DNA of 64,000 nucleotides from Cytophagales bacterium (lineage in GTDB: Bacteria > Bacteroidota > Bacteroidia > Cytophagales > Thermoflexibacteraceae), in assembly GCA_004294445.1 (NCBI GenBank), contig REAZ01000013.1, positions 47,686-111,685 on the forward strand. The letters run 5' to 3'. This document shows, piece by piece, positions 55,048 to 64,000 of the stretch. The stretch's first letter is position 1. Each line of letters opens with the position of its first letter. The notes under the pieces were generated by a model. The model was not told the DNA's origin and did not search any database. It was given only the letters and a program-made list of their open reading frames with translations. Both the position numbers and the translations under genes were made by a program.

Positions 55048-55111
55048 GTCTGCACCGTAGGTCTGACCTACATTTTAAGGTGTTTTAAACGGTCAGACCT
55101 GCGGTGCAGAC
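55048..55111. repeat. 21-bp inverted repeat element
   Basis: Arms GTCTGCACCGTAGGTCTGAC-C (55048-55068) and GGTCAGACCTGCGGTGCAGA-C (55091-55111) pair with a single G-U. The sequence CGGTGCAGAC recurs at 55295-55304 inside the loop of the next terminator. Confidence 0.8.
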
Positions 55112-55281
55112 GTATAGGGGATTATCGGGTAGGGGCGGTCATAGAAAATGAGGAAATTTTAACAGAAATAGAAGAAATTGAGGCAGGTATCGATGAGGAG
55201 TTTTTTACATTAATTCGTATTTTGCACAGAAAGGAAATCTACAAGAAGTTCCCATAGAAGAGCTAATCCAAGTCATTAAAA

Positions 55282-55319
55282 AAAACGCTTTGCACGGTGC
55301 AGACCATACAAAGCGTTTT
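55282..55319. terminator. Bidirectional terminator
   Basis: 10-bp perfect arms (AAAACGCTTT / AAAGCGTTTT) around an 18-nt loop that contains its own small GCAC/GTGC hairpin, between the convergent hydrolase operon and peptidase gene. Confidence 0.8.
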
Positions 55320-55324
55320 CATTT

Positions 55325-57544
55325 CTACAAATTCTTCAATACAAAATCTGTCATCATTTTGTAGAGGTGCATAGAGGTATTTCCGCCATAAATGCCGTGG
55401 TTGCGGTCAGGATAGTAGAAAGATTGGTACTGCTTTCCTGCCCTGATGAGTGCATTTTGCATCGCAACTGCATTTTGGAAATGCACATTGTCATCTCCCG
55501 TACCATGAATTAGTAAGTATGCTCCCTTGAGTTTATCTGCATGAGTAACAGGTGAATAGTTATCATAACCGCCTGCATTGTCTTGTGGGCGTTGCAAATA
55601 TCTTTCCGTATAGATGCTATCGTAATATTTCCAATTAGTTACAGGGGCAACAGCAATGCCTGCTTTGAAGTAATCTGCCCCCAATGTCATGAGCAGCGAA
55701 CTCATGTAGCCGCCGTAGCTCCAGCCCCAAATACCGACTCTACTTTTGTCGATATACGGCAAATTTCCCAAGTATTTCGCACCTTCTATCTGGTCTTGCA
55801 CCTCATATTTGCCCAAGTTAGCATAGGTTACTTTTTTGAAGGCAGCCCCGCGAAAGCCTGTGCCTCTGTTGTCTATGCAGGCTACGATATACCCCTCTTG
55901 AGTAAGGGAATTGTGCCATAAATCTCTGCTTCCACCCCAAGCATCAGCTACATTTTGTGAGCCAGGTCCGCCGTACACAAACATCAATACAGGATACTTT
56001 TTGGTAGCATCAAAGCCCGCAGGTTTGAGCATATAGCCGTTCAAATCCACACCATCTGGGGTTTTAAACTGAAAAAACTCCCGCATTGTGATGCCATACT
56101 CCTTGTATTTGTCCAGCAAAGTACTGTTGTTTTTTAGTTCTTTGACCATACTATTTTTTGCCGTTTCCCAAAGTGTTACTTTGAGCGGGCTTTGGGCAGA
56201 CGAATGATAGAGCATATAATATTTGAAGTCTTTGCTCAAATTAGGCGTGTTCGTGCCTTTTTCTGCGGAAAGTTTTTTCTTATTTTTCCCTTGAATGTCT
56301 ATGCTGTAGAACTGTCTTTCTGAGGGAGATGCCTCCGTAGAAGTAAAGTATAAAATAGCATTTTTGGGCTTTTCATCAATACCCAAAAAATTCACTACTT
56401 CCCAACTGCCCGAAGTAATTTGGCGAATCATTTTTCCCGAAATATCATAGAGGTAGAGATGCTTAAAGCCTTCTTTTTCAGAAGAATAAATAAAGTGCTT
56501 GCCATCTTTGAGATAGACTACATCATCAAAAAAATCTGCCTCCAAGTATTGCGGGCTTTCTTCGGTTAGTGCTACTTTCGTAGTGCCTGTAGCGGCATCA
56601 GCGTGCAGAATTTCTTGCTTATTTTGCAAGCGATTCATACGCAAAACTGCCAATACACTGCTATTATTTGTCCATTTGATGCGTGGAATATAAATATCTT
56701 TTTCAGTACCAATATCCACTTTTACAGATTTTCCTCCCTTTACGTCATAAATAGAAATCGTAATTTCGGAGTTCAGTTCGCCTGCTTTTGGGTATTTGAA
56801 TTTGTAATCTTCGGGGTAAAGTACGCCGTTTTTCCATAGCTGCATATTGTACTCTTTCACTTTGCTTTCGTCAAAAGTATAGTACGCAATTTTTCCACCG
56901 TCAGGCGACCAAAAAAAGGCTTGGGCAAAACCAAACTCTTCCTCATATACCCAATCCGAACTGCCGTTAATGATGAAATTCCATTTGCCATCGTTGGTAA
57001 TTTGGGTTTCAACATTGCTTTGCAAATCATTGATAAATAGGTTGTTATCTCTGCAAAAAGCCACTTTGCTTCCATCGGGAGAGAAAGTTGCGTAAGACTG
57101 CTTCCCCCCTTTGGAAAGTTCTCTGAGTTGCTTTGTAGCAATGTCATAGACGTAATAATTTGCCTTGAAAGAACGGCGATAGATAGCCTCAAAATTAGTG
57201 GTAAATAATATTTTCTTTTCATCGGCACTGAAACTGTAATCTGTATAATTGATAGCAGGGCTTAAGTCTGAGCCTTTGACGATAGTTTCTACTTTTTGCC
57301 CCGTAGTAACATCATATTTGATGATGTCGTTTTCTTCTTGTGCCGAATAATATTTGCCATCATTCATCCAATTTACCCCCGCTACCGATTGCTGCCGAAA
57401 AGTCCCCTTCTCAAAAATATCTGACAAGGTAAATTTCTTTTGAGCTAATAAAGACGAGCTAATAAAGAAAAGAAAAATAAAACAAAGACTGATTTTTGAA
57501 CCAATTACTGCTTTTTCTTGAATTTTTGTGTAACTATTTTTCAT
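55325..57544 (-). CDS. Dipeptidyl peptidase IV-like S9B serine peptidase
   Basis: 739 aa. Signal peptide (cut near LLAQ, ~35), an N-terminal beta-propeller to ~470 (WSPDGGKIAYYTFDES is the family's propeller block, with DWVYEEEFG carrying the two glutamates that bind the substrate amino terminus), then the catalytic alpha/beta domain: GWSYGGYMSS (Ser), HGTGDDNVHFQN (Asp) and DRNHGIYGG (His). It removes X-Pro or X-Ala dipeptides from peptides in the periplasm. It is divergent from an M28 peptidase gene, so the pair may share regulation for peptide use. Confidence 0.95.
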   Translation of the reverse strand: MKNSYTKIQEKAVIGSKISLCFIFLFFISSSLLAQKKFTLSDIFEKGTFRQQSVAGVNWMNDGKYYSAQEENDIIKYDVTTGQKVETIVKGSDLSPAINYTDYSFSADEKKILFTTNFEAIYRRSFKANYYVYDIATKQLRELSKGGKQSYATFSPDGSKVAFCRDNNLFINDLQSNVETQITNDGKWNFIINGSSDWVYEEEFGFAQAFFWSPDGGKIAYYTFDESKVKEYNMQLWKNGVLYPEDYKFKYPKAGELNSEITISIYDVKGGKSVKVDIGTEKDIYIPRIKWTNNSSVLAVLRMNRLQNKQEILHADAATGTTKVALTEESPQYLEADFFDDVVYLKDGKHFIYSSEKEGFKHLYLYDISGKMIRQITSGSWEVVNFLGIDEKPKNAILYFTSTEASPSERQFYSIDIQGKNKKKLSAEKGTNTPNLSKDFKYYMLYHSSAQSPLKVTLWETAKNSMVKELKNNSTLLDKYKEYGITMREFFQFKTPDGVDLNGYMLKPAGFDATKKYPVLMFVYGGPGSQNVADAWGGSRDLWHNSLTQEGYIVACIDNRGTGFRGAAFKKVTYANLGKYEVQDQIEGAKYLGNLPYIDKSRVGIWGWSYGGYMSSLLMTLGADYFKAGIAVAPVTNWKYYDSIYTERYLQRPQDNAGGYDNYSPVTHADKLKGAYLLIHGTGDDNVHFQNAVAMQNALIRAGKQYQSFYYPDRNHGIYGGNTSMHLYKMMTDFVLKNL

Positions 57545-57694
57545 AAATTTTACTTTTAATAAACATTTTAGCTAAAGAATCTATTGTTAAAGGTGTTCCT
57601 TGCATCAAAAATAGAAAAATTGTTTATTTTTAGCCCATCATATCTGAGTATATCCTATTTTTTTATTTTTAACTTTTTAAAAACAAACAAATTC

Positions 57695-59089
57695 ATGAAA
57701 AACAAATACACATATCTTTGTCTATGCTTTTCTTTTGTATTTTCATTTTTGTCGTCAAATAACATTTTTGCCCAAGACAACGATGCCTTACTCATTCGCC
57801 AAATTTATGATGAAACCCTTACCAAAGGGCAAGCATACAGTCAGTTAGAATATTTGTGCAAGAAAATAGGCGGCAGACTGAGTGGCTCCCCTGCTGCTGC
57901 TGCTGCGGTCGAATTTACCCGCTATGTAATGGACTCCATGAAGTTAGACAATGTATATTTGCAGCCCGTGATGGTGCCGCATTGGGTAAGAGGGCAAAAA
58001 GAAGTTGGCAAAATTTTGAACTCCCGCAAAATAGGTAGCAAAGACATCGAGGTTTGTGCTTTGGGCAATTCGGTAGGCACAGGCAAGGGCGGAATCACTG
58101 CTAACCTACTGGAAGTCAAGAATTTTGATGAGTTAAAAGCATTAGGAAAAGAAAAAGTAGAGGGAAAAATTATCTTTTTTAATCGCCCAATGGATGCAAC
58201 CAAATTCAATACATTCGAGGCGTACGGCGGGGCAGCAAATCAGCGAGGCTCAGGGGCATCAGAAGCGGCAAAATTAGGAGCTATCGGCGTGATAGTCCGC
58301 TCTTTGGCTTCAAATATAGATGACATACTGCACACAGGAAGTACCAATTATCAGCTAAATGTTCCAAAAATTCCTGCGGTAGCAATTAGCACCAAAAATG
58401 CAGAGTTTTTAAGCAGCTTGCTCAAGAGTGATTCTACTGTTTCCTTTTACTTCGAAACACACTGCCAAATGCTACCTGACATACTGTCTTACAACGTGAT
58501 AGGAGAAATAAAGGGAAGTGAAAAGCCCGAAGAAATTATCGTAGTAGGTGGGCATCTGGACTCATGGGACTTGGGCGAGGGAGCGCATGATGACGGCACA
58601 GGTTGTATGCAATCTATAGAGGTACTACGCATATTTAAAGCATTGAATATCAAACCTAAACGGACTATTCGTGCGGTGATGTACATGAACGAAGAAAATG
58701 GCTTGCGTGGTGGATTGGAATATGCAAAAGTCGCTTTGGAGAAAAAAGAAAAACATATTGCTGCGATGGAATCGGACAGAGGAGGCTTTACTCCGAGAGA
58801 GTTCACGACAGAGGCAGACGAAAAAACATTGAAAAAAATGCAAAAATGGGCTACCCTATTCGAGCCTTATGGTATTTCAGCCATTAAGCAAGGTGGCGGC
58901 GGGGCAGACATTAGCCCACTCAAAAACCAAAATACGGTTCTCATTGGCTATGTGCCTGATTCACAGCGTTATTTTGATGTGCATCATACCTCAGCAGACA
59001 CTTTCGACAAAGTAAGTCCGAGAGAGTTGGCACTTGGAGCAGGGGCAATGGCGGCTTTGGCATATTTGATAGCACAGTACGGGCTTTAG
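57695..59089 (+). CDS. M28-family metallopeptidase (aminopeptidase or carboxypeptidase Q-like)
   Basis: 464 aa from ATG 57695; the frame is open to 57584, but only this ATG gives a proper signal peptide (cut near IFAQ, ~27). Residues ~130-260 form the PA-like insert region (VEGKIIFFNRPMD). The zinc ligands follow: VVGGHLDSWDLGEGAHDDGTG (split: GGHLDSWDLG, AHDDGTGC), MNEENGLRGG (catalytic Glu and next ligand), AMESDRGGF and HHTSADTFDKV. It trims peptides from one end in the periplasm. Transcribed divergently from the S9B peptidase gene. Confidence 0.92.
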   Translation: MKNKYTYLCLCFSFVFSFLSSNNIFAQDNDALLIRQIYDETLTKGQAYSQLEYLCKKIGGRLSGSPAAAAAVEFTRYVMDSMKLDNVYLQPVMVPHWVRGQKEVGKILNSRKIGSKDIEVCALGNSVGTGKGGITANLLEVKNFDELKALGKEKVEGKIIFFNRPMDATKFNTFEAYGGAANQRGSGASEAAKLGAIGVIVRSLASNIDDILHTGSTNYQLNVPKIPAVAISTKNAEFLSSLLKSDSTVSFYFETHCQMLPDILSYNVIGEIKGSEKPEEIIVVGGHLDSWDLGEGAHDDGTGCMQSIEVLRIFKALNIKPKRTIRAVMYMNEENGLRGGLEYAKVALEKKEKHIAAMESDRGGFTPREFTTEADEKTLKKMQKWATLFEPYGISAIKQGGGGADISPLKNQNTVLIGYVPDSQRYFDVHHTSADTFDKVSPRELALGAGAMAALAYLIAQYGL

Positions 59090-59130
59090 TAAACAAGTAA
59101 TTTTATCCTATTTTACACAATACGACTAAA

Positions 59131-60237
59131 ATGATTCAACAAACAATCGAGCAACTTTCAGCCCTTGAAGGCGTAGGCGTTTCTAAGCAAGTTTTTGTGG
59201 GTTTTGATGGCTACTTAGACCATATTCAACACCCCGTAAAAAGCAAAAACGGTGCAAATGCCTCTGATTATTTTGCCACTATCGAAGATTTTGCCATGCA
59301 CATACTTAGCTTGGCAGGGAAAAGTGGGCAAATAGAAATGCACACCCAAGAAACCAAAATAGGCGGGAATGCCCCTATTTTATCAAATGCTTTGGGAAAT
59401 TTAGGAGTCAAAAACTATTGCTTAGGCTCTATGGGGTTTCCGCAAATAAGTGCTGAGTTCAAAACCATGCACCCGCTTTGCGAGCTAATCACCTACGGAC
59501 ATTCGGGCGTTACGAATGCAATGGAATTTGGTGATGGCAAACTTATGTTTTCTGACTTAGGTGCATTCGAGCGAGTAAATTGGTCTTACTTGAAAAGTGT
59601 TATTGGGGTAGAAAATATCTTGAGCTATGTTTCTAAAAGCCAAGTAGTTGCACTTGTAGATTGGGTAAACTTGCCATACAGCACCGATATATGGCGCGGC
59701 ATTTTATCCGAAGTAGTCAGACCTTTGGGCAACCCAAGCAAACACTACCTATTCGACCTATGCGACCCAAGCAAAAAATCACCTGAGGAAATTGTACAGA
59801 TGTTAGACATAATCAGTGAATTTGCGAATTTTGGCTTGGTTACTTTGGGTATGAATGAAAACGAAACACGCAAAATATGGCTGGCATTAAAAGGTTTGTC
59901 TGTCGCATCTTCGGAGGCAAATGAAGTGGATTTGAAAGAAATAGCAAGTTTTATTTTTGAAAAATTAAATATCCAATACCTATTAGTTCACCCAACAGGA
60001 AGCACCATTATTTGTTCGCAGGAGGGCTTAGTAGAGGTGCAGGGCAAAATGGTCAGTCAGCCCAAAGTATTAACTGGCGGTGGCGATAACCTAAATGCAG
60101 GCTATTGCTTAGGACTTCTGCTTGGCATGAGCCAAAGCCAATGTGCCTTGCTTGGCATGGCTACTTCGGGAGCGTACATACAGAACGGCGGCAGCCCAAG
60201 TATTTCGGATTTAATTTCCTATCTAAAAACTTGGTAA
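59131..60237 (+). CDS. PfkB/ribokinase-like carbohydrate kinase
   Basis: 368 aa. The N-terminal GGNAPILSNALGNLG near residue 88-102 matches PfkB motif 1, and TGGGDNLNAGYCLG near 310-323 corresponds to motif 2 with the catalytic Asp; GAGD is GGGD here. LGMNENETRKIW near 240 is the NxxE region. It likely phosphorylates a sugar or nucleoside with ATP. The substrate is unknown. It follows the M28 gene by 41 bp on the same strand; co-transcription is possible. Confidence 0.8.
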   Translation: MIQQTIEQLSALEGVGVSKQVFVGFDGYLDHIQHPVKSKNGANASDYFATIEDFAMHILSLAGKSGQIEMHTQETKIGGNAPILSNALGNLGVKNYCLGSMGFPQISAEFKTMHPLCELITYGHSGVTNAMEFGDGKLMFSDLGAFERVNWSYLKSVIGVENILSYVSKSQVVALVDWVNLPYSTDIWRGILSEVVRPLGNPSKHYLFDLCDPSKKSPEEIVQMLDIISEFANFGLVTLGMNENETRKIWLALKGLSVASSEANEVDLKEIASFIFEKLNIQYLLVHPTGSTIICSQEGLVEVQGKMVSQPKVLTGGGDNLNAGYCLGLLLGMSQSQCALLGMATSGAYIQNGGSPSISDLISYLKTW

Positions 60238-60250
60238 TGAGATGATTAAA

Positions 60251-60275
60251 ACCATTTAGCAACGTTGTTAATGGT
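60251..60275. other. Near-perfect dyad upstream of trpB
   Basis: ACCATTTAGCAAC followed by GTTGTTAATGGT: 12 of 13 positions pair. It lies 54 bp before the trpB ATG and may be an operator or a weak terminator of the kinase gene. Confidence 0.4.
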
Positions 60276-60328
60276 CGCCGACCTTGACAATCGTTAGAGA
60301 AAATTTATACTCTAAAAAACTTAAAAAA

Positions 60329-61513
60329 ATGCAATATACAGTAAACGAAAAAGGGTATTATGGAAAATTTGGTGGGGCATATATTCCCGAAATGCTTTAC
60401 CCTAATGTAGAAGAATTAGAAAGTAAATATTTGGAAATCATTTATTCACAAGATTTTCAAGAAGAATTTCGCTATCTTCTGCGAGACTATGTAGGCAGAC
60501 CTTCGCCTTTGTACCTTGCAAAACGCCTATCGGAAAAGTACAAAACTAATATCTACCTGAAGCGGGAAGACCTCAACCATACAGGAGCGCATAAAATAAA
60601 TAATACTATCGGGCAGATATTGGTTGCCAAAAGGCTCAACAAGACACGCATCATAGCGGAAACAGGTGCGGGGCAGCATGGAGTAGCTACTGCAACTGTT
60701 TGTGCCTTAATGGGTTTGCAGTGTATTGTCTATATGGGCAAAATAGACATAGAAAGGCAAAAACCCAATGTAGAGCGTATGAAAATGCTTGGGGCAGAGG
60801 TTCGTCCCGCCCTTAGCGGCAGTCAAACACTCAAAGATGCCACAAACGAGGCAATTAGGGATTGGATAAATAACCCAGTCGATACGCATTATATCATTGG
60901 TTCTGTAGTAGGTCCTCACCCTTACCCCGACATGGTTGCCCGCTTTCAGGCAGTCATCAGCGAAGAAATAAAGACGCAGTTGGCAGCCAAAATTGGCAGA
61001 GATTATCCTGATTATGTATTGGCGTGCGTAGGCGGTGGCAGCAATGCAGCAGGAGCATTCTATCATTTCTTGGACAACCCGAAGGTCAAACTTATTGGCT
61101 TGGAGGCAGCGGGGCAAGGCATCAATAGCGGACACTCAGCCGCTACGACCGTATTGGGGAAAATAGGTATTTTGCACGGAAGTAAATCATTGCTTATGCA
61201 GACCGCAGACGGGCAGATAGTAGAACCTTACTCTATCTCTGCGGGCTTGGACTACCCTGGTATCGGACCTATTCATGCACATCTATTTGATACTAAAAGA
61301 GCTGAATTTCAACCTGTTACCGATACGGAGGCGATGGAAGCAGGTTTGCTTTGCAGCAGATTAGAAGGCATTATCCCTGCTATAGAAACAGCACACGCAC
61401 TTGCGTATCTGGAAAAACTCAATGCCAAGCCCAACGAAGTAGTTGTGATTAATCTTTCAGGCAGAGGAGATAAGGATTTACAAACCTATATTAATTGGTT
61501 TGAAAGTAAGTAA
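60329..61513 (+). CDS. trpB: Tryptophan synthase beta chain
   Basis: 394 aa from ATG 60329; the frame is open to a TTG at 60284, but family alignment begins at [23 protein letters not shown]-binding Lys89 sits in HTGAHKINN, the phosphate loop is GGGSNA, and [15 protein letters not shown] and [12 protein letters not shown] are intact. It makes L-tryptophan from indole and serine. No trpA or other trp gene is next to it: upstream is a kinase, downstream a convergent gene. A stand-alone trpB may still pair with a distant trpA. Confidence 0.96.
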   Translation: MQYTVNEKGYYGKFGGAYIPEMLYPNVEELESKYLEIIYSQDFQEEFRYLLRDYVGRPSPLYLAKRLSEKYKTNIYLKREDLNHTGAHKINNTIGQILVAKRLNKTRIIAETGAGQHGVATATVCALMGLQCIVYMGKIDIERQKPNVERMKMLGAEVRPALSGSQTLKDATNEAIRDWINNPVDTHYIIGSVVGPHPYPDMVARFQAVISEEIKTQLAAKIGRDYPDYVLACVGGGSNAAGAFYHFLDNPKVKLIGLEAAGQGINSGHSAATTVLGKIGILHGSKSLLMQTADGQIVEPYSISAGLDYPGIGPIHAHLFDTKRAEFQPVTDTEAMEAGLLCSRLEGIIPAIETAHALAYLEKLNAKPNEVVVINLSGRGDKDLQTYINWFESK

Positions 61514-61523
61514 TTAGTGTAAT

Positions 61524-61558
61524 AAACTTTGACAAAGTTCCGAACTTTGTCAAAGTTT
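61524..61558. terminator. 16-bp perfect palindrome, bidirectional terminator-like
   Basis: Arms AAACTTTGACAAAGTT / AACTTTGTCAAAGTTT around CCG, between the convergent trpB and M48 genes. It may also belong to the dispersed palindrome class. Confidence 0.75.
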
Positions 61559-61562
61559 ACCT

Positions 61563-63278
61563 TTAATTTCTCACCTCTATATAGTACAGCATCCAGTTTT
61601 TTACTTTCCCTTCTGAAACCTCTACAATCATTTTTACTTTTTCATAAAAATAAAACTCTGCATTGCTTCCCGCCTGCACGTAGCTTGGGTTTCCATAAGC
61701 CGCAATAAGTTGATTCTTTGTAGTTCCAATAGCCATGCCTTGCGAAGTTTTACCCATATAATTAGGTTTTGTAGCCAATAAATATACATTTTTATCAAAA
61801 AGGCGAATCTTGATTTTGTCTGCTACTTCTGTATTCACACAAGCAATATTAATGGCTCGTCCTGCTAACTGTATAGAAGTATTTGTTTCAAACTTCTCTT
61901 TGAGTAACGTCTGAATTGGCGTATTGTCTATCGTTTCACCTTTTGCAGGGATAAATTTGCTGTTATCTTTCTGATTTTCAGCTATAAAATCAGTAATCCA
62001 CTCTTTTAAGTCAGTGATGTCAAAGAGTTTTTCCAAAAATGATTGATTGATTTTATTGTATAGGGCAAGATTGTAGTCTGCCATGAACGCCTTTTTCTTT
62101 GCCGCCGTTTCAAAATCAGATTTTGCCTCGTCCAACTGATTGTTTTTGGCTAAAGCAATCCCGCGAATCAGGTGAGCATTTGCAGGCAGTCCACCTTTTA
62201 TGCTTGGGTCTTCTGCCAAAATTTTTTCTAATTTGTTGATATAGCCCACTGCAAAAGCATGATTTCCTTCCAAAGAATACTTGCATGCCAGATTGATATG
62301 TGCTGCCGTATATGCCTTATCCAACTTCAAAACTTGCTCCAGATGTGTTTCTGCTCTTTTTAGTAAGTCTTTGATTTGCTGTTTTTTATCTTTCTTTCCA
62401 TCATTTGAAAGCGTACTCCTCGCTGTCGAACTTAGCAGTCTGCCCGAAGCATCTAACTCGCAAGGATAGGCAAAGTAAACATTTTCTTTTTCCATGAGCA
62501 TCATTGCTTGTGCTAAGGCAGAAACGCCAATATTGTTAGCTATGTCCCTGTCTGTGAAGGTATTACTGATGTATTGAAAGCAAGCACCCGCATCTTCGTA
62601 GTTTTTGGAAAGGTAGAGAAATTTTCCAGCATTGAAAATAGGAACAAGGGTTTCTATTTCCTGAGCCGTTTTTTCAGCAGCACTAATTCGTTCATTTTTA
62701 GTAGGATAGCCGTCTAATTGCTCACTTAACTTGTATTCTTCATATATTTTTTTCAACACTTTCGGAAGTAACTGATAGGTGCTGTAGCCCGCCAAATAAC
62801 CCTGCAAAAGTCCGTAGTAGTCAGCTTCTATCTCCAGTTTCATTTTTTGGTCTTTGGCACTTTTTCTGATTCCCTTCGGGATGCCAAAAGAACTTGGTAA
62901 CAAACCCGCAAAAAAGCCATCTTTGTATTGGTGATTTTGGGTATAATGAGCCAACTCATGCCCCAAAATGCAGGCTAAGGCATTGAGCGAATCTGCTCCA
63001 AACTTAGCACAGAGGTCGTACAGTTTTTCATCTACATAGATTATCTGATGCCCATTTACGGCTACAAATTGGGCTATTACTTGCGTTTTGCTCTGCTTGG
63101 CATACATCTTTAATTCTGGCACTATGCGGTCATACTCCCGCACTTTGGCTATTTTTTCGCATACTTTTTCCACCACTTTAAATTTGTAGTGAGAGGAGGG
63201 AAGCAAGATGTCTTGTGCGTTGGTTTTCAAAGAAGCCATGCACATAAAAAGTAAAAAATATAAAATTTTATTTTTCAT
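61563..63278 (-). CDS. M48-family metalloprotease with TPR domain
   Basis: 571 aa from ATG 63278 (the open frame extends 144 bp further up without a better start). Signal peptide cut after TNAQ (~22). Zinc motif GHELAHYTQNH (His107, Glu108, His111), third ligand in IEADYYG near 155. About 200-420 is TPR-like (HLEQVLKLDKAYTAAHINLA). The C-terminal ~110 residues form a small domain (GKTSQGMAIGTTKNQLIAAYG) of unknown role. A periplasmic quality-control protease like BepA is a fair comparison. It is divergent from the 63333 gene. Confidence 0.88.
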   Translation of the reverse strand: MKNKILYFLLFMCMASLKTNAQDILLPSSHYKFKVVEKVCEKIAKVREYDRIVPELKMYAKQSKTQVIAQFVAVNGHQIIYVDEKLYDLCAKFGADSLNALACILGHELAHYTQNHQYKDGFFAGLLPSSFGIPKGIRKSAKDQKMKLEIEADYYGLLQGYLAGYSTYQLLPKVLKKIYEEYKLSEQLDGYPTKNERISAAEKTAQEIETLVPIFNAGKFLYLSKNYEDAGACFQYISNTFTDRDIANNIGVSALAQAMMLMEKENVYFAYPCELDASGRLLSSTARSTLSNDGKKDKKQQIKDLLKRAETHLEQVLKLDKAYTAAHINLACKYSLEGNHAFAVGYINKLEKILAEDPSIKGGLPANAHLIRGIALAKNNQLDEAKSDFETAAKKKAFMADYNLALYNKINQSFLEKLFDITDLKEWITDFIAENQKDNSKFIPAKGETIDNTPIQTLLKEKFETNTSIQLAGRAINIACVNTEVADKIKIRLFDKNVYLLATKPNYMGKTSQGMAIGTTKNQLIAAYGNPSYVQAGSNAEFYFYEKVKMIVEVSEGKVKNWMLYYIEVRN

Positions 63279-63332
63279 AACAAAATTTATAAGATATTCG
63301 TAACTTGATTGCAAACAAAACCAAAAGTAAGT

Positions 63333-63869
63333 GTGAAAAACCAAAAAAGATTTTCCCAAGTGATGCCTTGCGTGGCTATCTGCTTTTACGTATTTTTTCA
63401 TGTAACAGTCGCAAAGGCTCAAGAAAAACTTTTACCACAAAAGTACATAGTTTTGGACAGATATAGCCCCAAACGAATATATATTACAGAAGGTCAGGCG
63501 ATTCGCTTTAGCCTAAAGGGAGATAAAGCCATTTTTAACGACCACATCGAGACCTTAAATGAAATAGATAGCACTATATTTTTGGCGGGTGCAAAAATAA
63601 ATGTTCATACAAGGGAGTTTTCTACTTTTTACTTTGACCGAACATGGGTCAGACCTATGCAAGCAGGCTTAGGCTTTATTGGGGGTGGCTTTTTGCTTTC
63701 CGCCGCCGTACATCCGCTCATGGGCAATAATGCCAACTACGACCCAAAAGAACAAGCAATCATTGGGGCGAGTGCTTTGGCTATCGGGCAGGTGATTCGA
63801 ATTTTTAAGGTGCGAAAGTTTAAAATCAAGACAAACCGCAGCAGGGCAAGAATACTCAATATGAAGTAG
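63333..63869 (+). CDS. Small exported membrane-associated protein
   Basis: 178 aa if it starts at GTG 63333 (VKNQKRFSQ gives a basic N-region); an ATG at 63363 and a TTG at 63309 are alternatives. Signal peptide cut near AKAQ, then a strand-rich region (EGQAIRFSLKGDKAIFNDHI), and near residues 105-155 two hydrophobic segments (GLGFIGGGFLLSAAVH, AIIGASALAIGQVI), ending in a basic tail (RKFKIKTNRSRARI). No family recognised. It shares its upstream region with the M48 gene. Confidence 0.6.
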   Translation: MKNQKRFSQVMPCVAICFYVFFHVTVAKAQEKLLPQKYIVLDRYSPKRIYITEGQAIRFSLKGDKAIFNDHIETLNEIDSTIFLAGAKINVHTREFSTFYFDRTWVRPMQAGLGFIGGGFLLSAAVHPLMGNNANYDPKEQAIIGASALAIGQVIRIFKVRKFKIKTNRSRARILNMK

Positions 63870-63894
63870 AAAGCAAGATAATTTGTCTTGCCAA

Positions 63895-64000
63895 TCAGAT
63901 GCGAATTCCCAAAATCAACACATCATCAGTCTGTTTGTGCGTTCCTTTCCATTCCTCAAAGGTTTGTTCCAATAGTTGTTTTTGTTCTTCTATTGGTTTT
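63895..64000 (-). CDS. 3' end of a SpoIIE/PP2C-type phosphatase (partial)
   Basis: The gene enters from the right edge and stops at 63895. The 34 visible residues include LLEQTFEEWKGTHKQTDD and VLILGIRI. This tail, with D-D-V/I-x-x-x-G-I, is the usual end of Bacteroidota SpoIIE-type serine phosphatases. The rest of the protein, including any sensor domain, lies outside the window. Confidence 0.65.
   Translation of the reverse strand, partial: KPIEEQKQLLEQTFEEWKGTHKQTDDVLILGIRI

Larger units (their letters stand above)
55022..55324. other. Intergenic region with palindromic element and terminator
   Basis: 303 bp between convergent genes. A 70-codon frame at 55045-55257 is open but runs through the palindrome at 55048-55111 and has no family match; I do not call it a gene. 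EIEEIEAGIDEEFF near its end could be a remnant of a small protein. Confidence 0.5.

Noticed and set aside
55045..55257. 70-aa ORF after the hydrolase gene
   Set aside because: About a third of it is the inverted repeat at 55048-55111, it has no recognisable domain, and its start lies inside the repeat.
60329..61513. Tryptophan operon at trpB
   Set aside because: Neighbours are a PfkB-like kinase and a convergent M48 protease; no other trp gene is present.
1..64000. tRNA, rRNA, transposase, integrase or phage genes
   Set aside because: I looked through intergenic spaces and ORFs and saw no cloverleaf-like sequence, rRNA block, DDE transposase or phage structural protein.

Overview
The window reads as chromosomal DNA of a gliding or marine-type member of the Bacteroidota, most likely order Cytophagales. 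The signs are two SusC/SusD outer-membrane pairs, two type IX secretion (T9SS) C-terminal sorting tails, TAnnTTTG-like promoters, scarce Shine-Dalgarno sequences, many surface lipoproteins, and TPR-CHAT proteins next to orphan LuxR-type regulators. The genus cannot be fixed from the sequence alone. I saw no rRNA, tRNA, CRISPR array, transposase or phage gene.

Layout. 0.1-2.6 kb: a GNAT acyltransferase, argG and a small membrane protein. 2.7-4.8 kb: an unrecognised secreted protein. 5.1-15.8 kb: two SusC/SusD operons with related N-termini and matching promoters, the first with an extra lipoprotein. 15.9-19.6 kb: an exported thioredoxin-like protein and, convergent to it, a large FAD/Fe-S dehydrogenase whose reading frame carries several in-frame palindromes. 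20.2-28.9 kb: a giant T9SS beta-helix protein, kdsA, a polysaccharide-export ABC permease, an Hsp20-like protein and ACMSD.

29.0-35.9 kb is the most interesting region. A minus-strand operon encodes an unrecognised 302-aa protein, a membrane-anchored TIR protein and an exported MORN-TPR-CHAT protease, with a single-domain LuxR HTH gene transcribed divergently. 36-42.6 kb holds small exported proteins, a delta-60-repeat T9SS protein, a lipoprotein and a TPR protein. 42.7-49.2 kb holds a glycosyltransferase, an orphan NarL-type response regulator and a second exported TPR-CHAT protease preceded by a perfect 14-bp palindrome.

49.3-64 kb is mostly housekeeping and envelope: a DUF5916/CBM9-like OM protein; a compact operon (polyprenyl synthase, rhomboid protease, ModB-type permease, alpha/beta hydrolase); divergent S9B and M28 peptidases; a PfkB-like kinase; a stand-alone trpB; an M48-TPR protease; a small exported protein; and the 3' end of a SpoIIE-type phosphatase at the right edge.

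The best candidate for an undescribed system is the TIR/CHAT operon. Its layout suggests a relay in which an envelope-side CHAT protease acts on the cysteine-containing outer domain of a single-pass protein whose cytoplasmic end is a TIR domain. That relay is inference; the domains, gene order and export signals are read from the sequence.
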